Shown here: positions 8,372 to 15,863 of the stretch, in pieces
Position numbering within the stretch: position 1 is the first letter of the stretch
Layout of the letters: each line of letters begins with the position of its first letter
From: a virus
IMG/VR virus record: IMGVR_UViG_3300027573_000043
Span: 1 to 49,554 of that record
DNA: 49,554 nucleotides
Direction: 5' to 3' (one strand)
Made by a program: the position numbers and the translations under genes
The notes under the pieces: generated by a model
The model's database searches: none
Told to the model about the DNA's origin: nothing
The model's input: only the letters and a program-made list of their open reading frames with translations

Positions 8372-9090
8372 TGCCGATCGGCGTCACGCTGTCCGAGCTG
8401 CGGCGCGAACTGCGCGCCGAGATCGGCCATTCGCTGTCGATCGCGCAGGGCGTGAACTACCAGGATTCGCTCGACGCGGCGCTGCGGCGGACGCAGCAGG
8501 AACTGTGGTCGAACTACACCTGGGACCACCTGGTCTTCACGTCGCCGCAGGTTCTGCCGATGTCGCAGCGCTTCTACACGCTGCCGACCGAGCTCGACCA
8601 GGTCCAGGTCGTCGAAGTCAGCGACATGGACAACGGCTTCAGGCCGCTGGTCAACGGCGTCGGTCCGCCGCAATACGCCGAGATCAACTCGATCACGGGC
8701 GCGACGTCCTGGCCGGTGAAGCGCTGGGCCATGTCGCCTTTGCTGACGGCCGGCGTCGCGACGCCGACGACCAGCCGTATCGAGGTGTGGCCGATCCCGT
8801 CGCGCGCCGCGAACCTGCTGTTCTCGTCGCAGGCGCAGTTGCCGCCGCTGATCCTCGACACCGACCGCTGCGCCCTCGACTCGTACGCGGTCACGCTGTT
8901 CGCGGCTGCGCTCATCCTGTCCAGGCAGGAGAATGAAGACGCAGCTCCGACGCAGGCCCGCGCGCAGGAATATGTTCGACGCCTCCGCGCGGGCGGCGGC
9001 GCGCGCAAGAAGCCGATCCGGACCCTTGCGAACGCCAGCTCGATGTACAGCCAGGCGCCGATGCGGCCCGGCATCGACTACATCGCGTGA
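8371..9090 (+). CDS. Head-to-tail adaptor protein (tail tubular protein A-like)
   Basis: The 239-residue protein begins with a helical block typical of phage adaptors (LSELRRELRAEIGHSL... YQDSLDAALRRTQQELWSNYTW). Beta structure follows (FYTLPTELDQVQVVEV, TTSRIEVWPIP), then a terminal helix (YAVTLFAAALILSRQENEDA). This matches the adaptor ring that bridges portal and tail nozzle in podoviruses. Position after the capsid and before a large beta-rich tail protein agrees. Assignment is by pattern, not by alignment. Confidence 0.65.
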   Translation: MPIGVTLSELRRELRAEIGHSLSIAQGVNYQDSLDAALRRTQQELWSNYTWDHLVFTSPQVLPMSQRFYTLPTELDQVQVVEVSDMDNGFRPLVNGVGPPQYAEINSITGATSWPVKRWAMSPLLTAGVATPTTSRIEVWPIPSRAANLLFSSQAQLPPLILDTDRCALDSYAVTLFAAALILSRQENEDAAPTQARAQEYVRRLRAGGGARKKPIRTLANASSMYSQAPMRPGIDYIA

Positions 9091-9099
9091 GCCGCGGCG

Positions 9100-10581
9100 G
9101 TGCAAAGCTACGAAATCAAAAATTTTAATAGCGGCTGGGACACCCGCCGCGACACGACAAACGCGCCGGCCGGCACGTTGCGCAAGCTGCGCAACGCCGT
9201 GATCACGGCCGGCGGCGAGATCGCGAAGGTGCAGCCGTTCGAACTGTTCGCGACGGCGCCAACGACGTCGGTCGGATTGCTTGGCGACCAGCAGTATATC
9301 TATACGGTCGCGAAGACTGGCGACGCGGCCGCGGCGGCGCCCGGCCCGACAACGCTCGGCGTCCTGAATGTGGCGTGTCCGGTATCGCTGCAGGAACTCT
9401 TCGACTACGACCGCTGGGCCGGACAATTTTACGTCGTTGTCTACGGCGTTGACGGCATCACGCGCCACTATCTCAACGGCGTCGACGTTCCGGTCAGCGA
9501 CGATTCGTACAACGTCAAGCTGCATCGCAGGAAGATGTACCGGCTCGGCGGCGACGGCGTCGTGCGCTTCTCGGTGTCGGGCGACCCGGCGACGTTGGCC
9601 GACGCCGGGTCGCTGGTCGGGTCCGGCTCGTTCGCGCCGCCGGAATATGATTCCGAGATGACGAACCCCGGCGGCATCGAGGTCTATTATTCCGACATCG
9701 CGATATTCTCGGCCTACGCCGCGCAGATCTGGGCGATCAACGCGGATCCGGCGCAGAACCAGTACAAACAGACCCTCAGGCAGGCGGGCACGATCGCCTG
9801 GCGCTCGGTGAAGCAGTACGGATCCGGCGACGTCCTGTATCTCGCGGCGGATGGCATCCGGTCGCTGCGCGCCCGCGACGAAAGCCTTGCGGCGTCGGTC
9901 AGCGACATTGGCTCGCCGCTCGATCCGGTGATCTCGGATCTGCGGCGCGAGAAGGGCATCTGGAGTTACCTGCGTCTCGCGATCAGCCTGCTGGAGCCTT
10001 ATTCGGGCCGGTTCTGGCTCGTCCTGCCGGATCGGATTTTCGTTCTGTCGGCTTTCCCGACGCCGCACATCACGGCCTGGTCGGAGATCGCGCCGCCGTT
10101 CGTCACCGGCGGCGTGACGATCACCGGCGCGGCCGTCGGCGGCGACAAGATCTTCCTGCGCGATTCGACGCACAAGGTCTGGGCCTACGGCGATCATTCG
10201 GGTCCGGCCGTCATGTCGTTCGCCGAGCGGCCGCCGGCCGCCGAGACCCGCGGACCCGACCCCCGCGTGGTTTATTCGGGCGCCCTGGTGGATATCGAGT
10301 TCCCTTTTCTGTCGATGGAAAAGCCGTCGCAGTTCAAGACGTTTCAGTCGCTCGACGTGTCGTGCGAGGGCGACTGGGACATTTACGCGGCCTTCGATCC
10401 GGCCAACCCGACGGCGGAAGAGCTGATCGGGCGCTGCGCCGGGACGACGTTTCCGGCCCGGCGCTTCGCGCTCGCCGGCTATAGCACGCACTGCTCGATC
10501 CGCATGCGCCACCAGAACGGCGCGCAGAAGGCGACGATCTCCAGTTTCATGTTCCACTACGATCCGTCGGAGAAGGATTGA
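9100..10581 (+). CDS. Tail nozzle/tubular protein B-like or stabilisation protein
   Basis: The 493-residue, beta-strand-rich protein starts at GTG 9100 with MQSYEIKNFNSGWDTRRD. Stretches such as GLLGDQQYIYTVAK, LFDYDRWAGQFYVVVYG, RMYRLGGDGVVRFSVSG and IWAYGDH-like repeats suggest a beta-propeller, as in podovirus nozzle proteins. Helices near residues 210-240 resemble the platform insertion. No clear ribosome-binding site is seen for the GTG, so coupling with the gene before is likely. Its stop overlaps the next ATG. Confidence 0.6.
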   Translation: MQSYEIKNFNSGWDTRRDTTNAPAGTLRKLRNAVITAGGEIAKVQPFELFATAPTTSVGLLGDQQYIYTVAKTGDAAAAAPGPTTLGVLNVACPVSLQELFDYDRWAGQFYVVVYGVDGITRHYLNGVDVPVSDDSYNVKLHRRKMYRLGGDGVVRFSVSGDPATLADAGSLVGSGSFAPPEYDSEMTNPGGIEVYYSDIAIFSAYAAQIWAINADPAQNQYKQTLRQAGTIAWRSVKQYGSGDVLYLAADGIRSLRARDESLAASVSDIGSPLDPVISDLRREKGIWSYLRLAISLLEPYSGRFWLVLPDRIFVLSAFPTPHITAWSEIAPPFVTGGVTITGAAVGGDKIFLRDSTHKVWAYGDHSGPAVMSFAERPPAAETRGPDPRVVYSGALVDIEFPFLSMEKPSQFKTFQSLDVSCEGDWDIYAAFDPANPTAEELIGRCAGTTFPARRFALAGYSTHCSIRMRHQNGAQKATISSFMFHYDPSEKD

Positions 10582-11648
10582 TGTCTGATCCGTTCTCGCT
10601 TCCGCTAATGCGATACCGATCAGACGATCCGGCGCTGCCTGCGTTCGCCCGGCAGCCGCAGCCGACGCAGTATCCGTCGATGTCGGGTCTGTCGGACCAG
10701 TGGTTCGGCAACGCTGCGGTGCAGCCGCGCAATCAGCTCGACGTGGACGGCCGGGAGCGCGCGTACGGCGTTCTCGCCGGCGACAGCCCGTACAACAGTC
10801 CGCGCGCAGAGACGGCGCGCAAGATTACCGGACATGGCGGCGAGATGAGCCTCGCCGATATGTTCGCGCCGACTGCTGTTGGCTGGGGTCTGGAAGATGC
10901 CGTTAAGAACCGCAGTGTAGTGCAGGGACTTGCCGCTGGTTTATCCGCACCGGTTCCACTGACGAAACTTGCGATGTTTGCTGGACCCCTAGCGAGAACT
11001 GCTGATCTCGCCGCCCTGCGGGCGGCGCAGGAAATGGCCGCGAAGGGCGCGAAGGCCGGATCGATCTGGGACAAGACCGGCTGGTTCAAGGCCGTCGACG
11101 GCAAATGGAAGTTTGAAATCCCCGACCAGCCGGCTGCGTATACGCGAAGAGGCTTGTACGAAGACCTTCAACTCGGGGATGTCCTCGATCACCCTAAACT
11201 CTATGAGGCTTACCCGGATCTACGTCATGAAACCCTGACATTGAAAAAGGAGCTTCCGTCAGGCGCGCATGGCGATTTTACGCCCGGCGCGGGCATAACC
11301 CTGCGAACGGGTCATTCGCTTGCTGGCGAGCGGGGGACTCTTCTGCATGAGATCCAGCATGCAGTTCAGGAGATGGAAGATTTCGCGCGTGGCGGCAACG
11401 CGCAGACGTTTGCAGATCCTTTGTCGCCGCTGTTTCGACATCGCAGGCCAACCGAAAGTCCTGGCGCTGCAACGGCGCGACTCGCGGGCGAAGTCGAGGC
11501 GCGCAACGTCGTTGACCGCTCGACCATGTCGCCGGAAGCGATCAGGCCTGGTGGAACTGGATATACGCGGTTCCCGTGGGCGACGGAAGATATTCCGCCC
11601 CGAAATCAGATCGTCGATTTCGCCCGCGGCAGAGGAGTCGAACGCTGA
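10581..11648 (+). CDS. Polyvalent-type protein with HEIQH metallopeptidase domain (LPD23-like)
   Basis: The 355-residue protein has a disordered N-terminus (to about 95), a hydrophobic Ala/Gly/Pro stretch (about 115-150) and then TGWFKAVDGKWKFEI. That last motif I recognise from the LPD23 domain of large polyvalent phage/conjugation proteins. A zincin motif follows, H256-E257-I258-Q259-H260, within GTLLHEIQHAVQ. A C-terminal region with EVEARNV and IPPRNQIVDF is usual in the same domain. Such proteins are carried in the virion and enter the host with the DNA. ATG 10581 is chosen (TGATG overlap); a TTG lies one codon earlier. Confidence 0.75.
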   Translation: MSDPFSLPLMRYRSDDPALPAFARQPQPTQYPSMSGLSDQWFGNAAVQPRNQLDVDGRERAYGVLAGDSPYNSPRAETARKITGHGGEMSLADMFAPTAVGWGLEDAVKNRSVVQGLAAGLSAPVPLTKLAMFAGPLARTADLAALRAAQEMAAKGAKAGSIWDKTGWFKAVDGKWKFEIPDQPAAYTRRGLYEDLQLGDVLDHPKLYEAYPDLRHETLTLKKELPSGAHGDFTPGAGITLRTGHSLAGERGTLLHEIQHAVQEMEDFARGGNAQTFADPLSPLFRHRRPTESPGAATARLAGEVEARNVVDRSTMSPEAIRPGGTGYTRFPWATEDIPPRNQIVDFARGRGVER

Positions 11649-12223
11649 TGCGCCGCATCGAGCCGCTGACGCACTTCGCCGACCTTTGCCATGTGCTGGC
11701 GAACCTGCGCGAGGCCGACCTGCGCGAGCTCGAGGCGACCAGCGCGACCGGCGACCCGATGCAGGTCGGCGAGCAGATCGTCAACGGCCACCCTTTCGCG
11801 CATGTGATCTACGCCGACGGCGGCGAGCCGGTCTGCGTCGGAGGAATACTTCCGGGATGGCCGGGCATCGGTCTGTTGTTCGCCTTCGCGACCGACCGCT
11901 GGCCGGAAGTGGCGCTGACGGCCTTCAAGTTCACCAGGCGCTTTTTACTGCCCGCGGCGATGGCGCACGGCGTCCACCGCATCGAGTGCCGCGTCGCGGC
12001 CGACAACACGCCAGCCGTGCAATGGATCGAGTCGCTCGGCGGGCGCCGCGAGGCCGTCATGCCGGGTTTTGGCCGCAACCGTGAGCCGTTCCTGCTCTAC
12101 TCGTGGATCTCCGACAATGTTCGACCCGCAGCAGCTCTCGCTCTCGTTCCCGTCCGACGCCCCCGCGGCGGCGGCGATCCAAAGCTCGATTCGCGACGAA
12201 TCATCGGCGCGCTGTTCCATTAA
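11648..12223 (+). CDS. GNAT acyltransferase-like internal virion protein
   Basis: The 191-residue protein resembles the T7 gp13/internal virion protein A family, which has an N-acetyltransferase (GNAT) fold. Supporting segments are MRRIEPLTHFADL, FAHVIYADGGEPVCVGGILPGWPGIGLLFAFATDRW (acceptor strands), an acetyl-CoA helix region and the family-typical HRIECRVAADNTPAVQWIESLGG, which matches GNAT motif B. The tail after residue 155 is basic and overlaps the next gene by about 107 bases. It probably acts inside or near the virion ejection apparatus; its acyl substrate is unknown. Confidence 0.7.
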   Translation: MRRIEPLTHFADLCHVLANLREADLRELEATSATGDPMQVGEQIVNGHPFAHVIYADGGEPVCVGGILPGWPGIGLLFAFATDRWPEVALTAFKFTRRFLLPAAMAHGVHRIECRVAADNTPAVQWIESLGGRREAVMPGFGRNREPFLLYSWISDNVRPAAALALVPVRRPRGGGDPKLDSRRIIGALFH

Positions 12224-12680
12224 GGGGGTCGAATTGCGCATGGCGACGACGGACGACACGCTGCAGATCGTCGATATCTTCGGCGCGTACCTGCGCGAGT
12301 CGGCGTGGTCGCGCTACCTGACGTTCGACCGCACGCGCTGCTGGCGCGCCACATGGGCCGCGCTGCAGAACGGCGGCGTGCCGATGATCGTCGCGACGAA
12401 GCACGGCGAGATCGTCGGTCTGCTCTCGTGGTCGACCGACCACCTGTTCACGACGCGGCCGATCGCCAACCTGCACGAGGTCTGGGCGCATCCGGCCTAC
12501 CGCCGCACGCGCCTCGGCCGTCTCATGTTCACCGCGTTTCTGCACATCCTGCGCAACGAGGGCGTCGCGGCCGTTCATGCGACGATCGCGTCGGGACTGC
12601 CCGGATCGCGGACGTTGAAGAACCTCATGCGCAAGTTCGGCTTCGAAGACGCCGGCTACGCCATGCGCGCCGTTCTGTAG
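12117..12680 (+). CDS. Second GNAT acetyltransferase-like protein
   Basis: The 187-residue GNAT protein has VELRMATTDDTLQIVDIFG (strand 1/helix 1), GGVPMIVATKHGEIVGLLSW (strands 2-3), a motif A-like VWAHPAYRRTRLGRLMFTAFL and a C-terminal GFEDAGYAMRAVL. The arginine-rich RRTRLGRL replaces the usual QxxGxG/A loop loosely, so acetyl-CoA binding is likely but not certain. ATG 12117 is chosen because the first GNAT strand starts before the internal ATG 12240; the latter has a better ribosome-binding site (aaggggg). It is adjacent to another GNAT gene, but the two differ too much by eye to call a recent duplication. Confidence 0.65.
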   Translation: MFDPQQLSLSFPSDAPAAAAIQSSIRDESSARCSIKGVELRMATTDDTLQIVDIFGAYLRESAWSRYLTFDRTRCWRATWAALQNGGVPMIVATKHGEIVGLLSWSTDHLFTTRPIANLHEVWAHPAYRRTRLGRLMFTAFLHILRNEGVAAVHATIASGLPGSRTLKNLMRKFGFEDAGYAMRAVL

Positions 12681-12690
12681 GGAGGACCCC

Positions 12691-13566
12691 ATGTCTTTCG
12701 GAGCCAAGGACAAGTCGAACCAGCAGATGGTCGACCTGCAGCGCGAGCAGGCCGACGAAGCCCGCATTAAGGAGCAGGAAACGAAAGGCCGCGTGCAGCA
12801 GAAGTCGGACATGCTGACGCAGCTCTTCGAAGGCGCGCCGGTCATGGGCCAGCGCCAGGCGCAGCGCACGCGCCAGGTCGCAGCGCCGGGGGCCGCGCCA
12901 GTTGCTGCTCCGGGCGGCTATGTCACCAGGTATTCAGGCGACCAGGACTGGCAGGAATGGAATCCGAACGCTGGCGGACAGATGACCGCCGCGGCGCCGA
13001 TGATTAATGAAAACTACTGGGACACCGAGCAGTACGACACCGGGCAGCGCAGCGGCGGCTTCGGCGACGACTTTTTCACCAATTACCGCAACAGCATTTT
13101 CAACAACCTCAATCCGCAGATCAACGAACAGTCGGAAGACGCGAAGCGTAATCTGCTGTTCTCGCTCGACAACGCCGGCCTGATGGGCTCGACCGAAGTC
13201 GATCGCGGCCTCGCCAAGTGGCAGAAGCAGAAGGACACGGCGCTGGCCGACGCCGGATCAAAGGCCGACCAGGCCGCAGGCGATCTCCGGAACCGCGTCA
13301 ACAAGGAGCGCGAGAACCTGCTGGCGCAGATCTTCGCGACCGAAGGATCCGACAACATCACCGGCATCGCCAGCAACGCCGCGGCGGCGCTGCGCAATGC
13401 GCCGGCGCCGATCACCAGCGCCAATGTCGGGTTCGATCTTGGCACCTACGGACAGGCCGGCTACGCCGGCGGCTACCAGACCGGCGCCAACAGGTTCAAC
13501 GCCCAGCGCGGCCTGCAGCCGGCGTCGCCGACGCAATCGTCCGGCAAGGGAACTACCTGGAGCTAA
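12691..13566 (+). CDS. Putative internal virion/ejection protein, 291 aa
   Basis: I do not recognise a named domain. The N-terminal 60 residues are a charged, Gln-rich helix (MSFGAKDKSNQQMVDLQREQADEARIKEQ begins it). An Ala/Pro linker follows and then a tract with many aromatic/Asn residues. A helical C-terminal half has ALADAGSKADQAAGDLRNRVNKE, ending in Gly/Tyr-rich repeats. Helical, Gln/Ala-rich proteins at this place are usually ejected cores of podoviruses. Ribosome-binding site gggagga lies close upstream. Confidence 0.65.
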   Translation: MSFGAKDKSNQQMVDLQREQADEARIKEQETKGRVQQKSDMLTQLFEGAPVMGQRQAQRTRQVAAPGAAPVAAPGGYVTRYSGDQDWQEWNPNAGGQMTAAAPMINENYWDTEQYDTGQRSGGFGDDFFTNYRNSIFNNLNPQINEQSEDAKRNLLFSLDNAGLMGSTEVDRGLAKWQKQKDTALADAGSKADQAAGDLRNRVNKERENLLAQIFATEGSDNITGIASNAAAALRNAPAPITSANVGFDLGTYGQAGYAGGYQTGANRFNAQRGLQPASPTQSSGKGTTWS

Positions 13567-13571
13567 CGGCC

Positions 13572-14333
13572 ATGTGCAGCCCTATCGCCCTCGTCATTGG
13601 TCTCGGCGTCGCCAGCGCCGGCCTCAACTACATGGCCGCGTCGAGCGTCAACAGGCAGAACACCGGCGCGGCGGCGGCGTGGGCCAACAACCAGCGCCAG
13701 AAGCGCGCCGCCGAGAACGTGCGCCAGGACCTGATGCGCGAGCAGGCCGAAGGCGCGCGCCAGGAGACGCTGCAGGCGATGGATCCGCGCAACCAGATGG
13801 CGGCGCGCGAGGCCGAACAGGGACGCCTGTCGCAACAGCTCGAAAGCGACGCCGGCCTGCCGGGCGCCGGCCAGACGCTGACGACCGGCAACGTCGTCGA
13901 TTCCGATCTCGGCAAGGACCTGCGCTACTCGTCGGAGGCGACGAAGGCCGACCGCGCCGCGTCGATCAACAGCGCGACGGCGGAATCGCGCAAGCGAATA
14001 GCTGCTCTTGCAGCGGTGCAAAGCTACGGCGGCTCGCAGTTCGGCCTCGGCAACCGCAACGAGCGCCTGATCAACAAGTCGGGCGGCGCGATCGACATGC
14101 AGAACATGTTCCGGAAGGGCTCGCAGGCTGCCTACCAGACCGAAGCGGCCGTTTCGCCGGAGAAGTATCAGATCTCGCCGTGGGTCGGACTGGCGTCCGG
14201 CATCGCCAACACCATCGCGGGCGGCGTCGGCGGCGAGTTTGGTCGAACCGCCGGCTACGGCGCGGCGCAAAACTACGCCGCAAGCATGCCGGCGACGCCG
14301 ACGTGGCAGCGCCCGGCGAACTGGACGATCTGA
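13572..14333 (+). CDS. Internal virion protein B-like (T7 gp14-like)
   Basis: The 253-residue protein starts MCSPIALVIGLGVASAGLNY, a short hydrophobic N-terminus with Cys2. This is the usual beginning of gp14-type internal virion proteins. A long Ala/Gln/Arg/Glu helical body follows (about residues 30-180) and a small Gly-rich C-terminus (GIANTIAGGVGGEFG). In T7, gp14 is ejected into the outer membrane to open the DNA channel, and an equivalent role is inferred here. I chose ATG 13572 because the frame further upstream is a shadow of the preceding gene. Confidence 0.7.
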   Translation: MCSPIALVIGLGVASAGLNYMAASSVNRQNTGAAAAWANNQRQKRAAENVRQDLMREQAEGARQETLQAMDPRNQMAAREAEQGRLSQQLESDAGLPGAGQTLTTGNVVDSDLGKDLRYSSEATKADRAASINSATAESRKRIAALAAVQSYGGSQFGLGNRNERLINKSGGAIDMQNMFRKGSQAAYQTEAAVSPEKYQISPWVGLASGIANTIAGGVGGEFGRTAGYGAAQNYAASMPATPTWQRPANWTI

Positions 14334-14345
14334 GAGGAGCACCCG

Positions 14346-15863
14346 ATGGCCGGCATCTTCATGTCGAACGACGGCACGATGGGTCAGCTCATCGGCGCCG
14401 CCCTGACCGGATCCGACCCGTACGCCGGCAACCTCGCGCAGGGCTGGGCGCAGACCGAGAACGCCCGCATCGCGCAGGAACGTCTCAAGATGGACATGGA
14501 CGTCAAGCGCCGCGAGATCGAGCAGGCGCAGCGCGAGCAGGAAGCCTTCCGGCAGCGCGCCGGGATGGAGACGGCCGGCGCCATCGGCCAGTTCAACCGC
14601 AGCATGATGCCGCTGGCGCCGACTGTGGCGCCGTTGACGTCCTTTATGCCGCAAGGCGGCGACCCTGGGTCGGTGCAGCCGCTGGCGACGCAGACCGTGC
14701 CGGGTGGACAGCAACGGCCAACCGGACTCGGATCTGTCGAAGCGCGCGCGCCGACGCCGCTCACGCCGGAACTGGAACGGGAACTGGCGCAGACGATCGA
14801 CGTGTATACGCGCAGCGCGAAATCGGGCGACGAGCTCCTGAAACTGACGGCGCAGGCGAAGCGCGCCTTCGCGATGAAGCACGGCCTGCCGCTCGGCGCG
14901 GACGCGCAGATGGACATTCACACCGGCATTTTCGGAACGTCGGGCTACACGCCGGGCAACCAGCCGACCGAACCGCTACGCCGGCAATTCTACGACGAGA
15001 AGTCCGCCGCCGAATTGCGCGGCAAGCCGTTCGAATGGAAGCCGGGCGCGTCATACAGCAATCCGCCGGTCGTGCAGCAGACGCTTGGCGTGCCGGGCCA
15101 GATGACCGTCCCGACAGCAGCGCCGGACGCCAAGGCGCATATCGACCTGGCGAAGGAAGTGCGCAACGGCGACGCCTTCAAGCGCCTCGGCAATATCTCC
15201 GGCTCGATCATGTCAGCCGAAAGCCTGCTGGCGAAAGCCAGGCAGACGGGAGCGTGGCTGCCGACCAACGACCAGGAACTGGTCACCGCAGTCGCCAAGA
15301 TCGCCGACCCGAATACCGGCGTGAAGGAAGGCGAGGTCGATCGCTGGGGCGGCCAGGGCTATCTCGGCAACATCATGGCCAAGGTTCGCTACGCTTTCGG
15401 CGGCGGCAAGCTCGACGACAAGACGCGCCAGGAACTGGCGCAGTTCATCGCCCGCGCCCGCGAGAATTACGGAACCCTGGCCGAACGCGAGATGGGCGAC
15501 TGGAAACGACTCGCCGCGGCCAACGGTTACGACTGGAAGCGCATCGAAGCTTCGATGCCGCTGGGCGAAGCCCCCGCCGCTGCGGCAGCGCCGGCCGCCG
15601 GCGGCGCAGCCGCGCCCGCAGCCGATCCGTCGCGGCCGGTCTTTACGATCCCCGGCGGCGGCGGCGGCGGGCCGGCGCAGTCGTCCGCAACAGCGGCTGC
15701 GCCGGTTAACCTGCCGCCGGCGCCGGCGAGCGGTCCCGGCTCGGAGGCGCAGCCGATCACCGGCATCGGCGGCCCGCGCGACGCCATCCAGAAGGTGCCG
15801 CCGGGAGCCTGGTTTGTCGACGGGCCGACGGGTCGGCTGTTACGGATGAAGGGAACGCCCTGA
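14346..15863 (+). CDS. Putative internal virion/DNA-ejection protein, 505 aa
   Basis: Ribosome-binding site gaggagc precedes ATG 14346. The N-terminal part has GSDPYAGNLAQGWAQ and then a charged coiled coil (about 35-80). A helical centre includes LLKLTAQAKRAFAMKHGLP and NDQELVTAVAKIADPNTGVKEGEVDRWGGQG, the last a pattern I associate with ejection proteins of podoviruses. An Ala/Pro/Gly-rich tail (about 400-470) and a small terminal unit (GAWFVDGPTGRLLRMKG) follow. The DPYAG element recurs twice at the start of the next protein. Its stop overlaps the next ATG. Confidence 0.68.
   Translation: MAGIFMSNDGTMGQLIGAALTGSDPYAGNLAQGWAQTENARIAQERLKMDMDVKRREIEQAQREQEAFRQRAGMETAGAIGQFNRSMMPLAPTVAPLTSFMPQGGDPGSVQPLATQTVPGGQQRPTGLGSVEARAPTPLTPELERELAQTIDVYTRSAKSGDELLKLTAQAKRAFAMKHGLPLGADAQMDIHTGIFGTSGYTPGNQPTEPLRRQFYDEKSAAELRGKPFEWKPGASYSNPPVVQQTLGVPGQMTVPTAAPDAKAHIDLAKEVRNGDAFKRLGNISGSIMSAESLLAKARQTGAWLPTNDQELVTAVAKIADPNTGVKEGEVDRWGGQGYLGNIMAKVRYAFGGGKLDDKTRQELAQFIARARENYGTLAEREMGDWKRLAAANGYDWKRIEASMPLGEAPAAAAAPAAGGAAAPAADPSRPVFTIPGGGGGGPAQSSATAAAPVNLPPAPASGPGSEAQPITGIGGPRDAIQKVPPGAWFVDGPTGRLLRMKGTP

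Noticed and set aside
8269-10557. A very long open frame (762 codons) on the minus strand
   Set aside because: It lies opposite three well-supported structural genes, is extremely rich in Arg/Asp/Gly and shows no domain. It is the usual antisense shadow of GC-rich codon use.
13397-15709. A 770-codon plus-strand frame overlapping the internal virion genes
   Set aside because: The translation is a low-complexity Arg/Ala/Asp string and overlaps three coupled genes with proper starts; it is a shadow frame.
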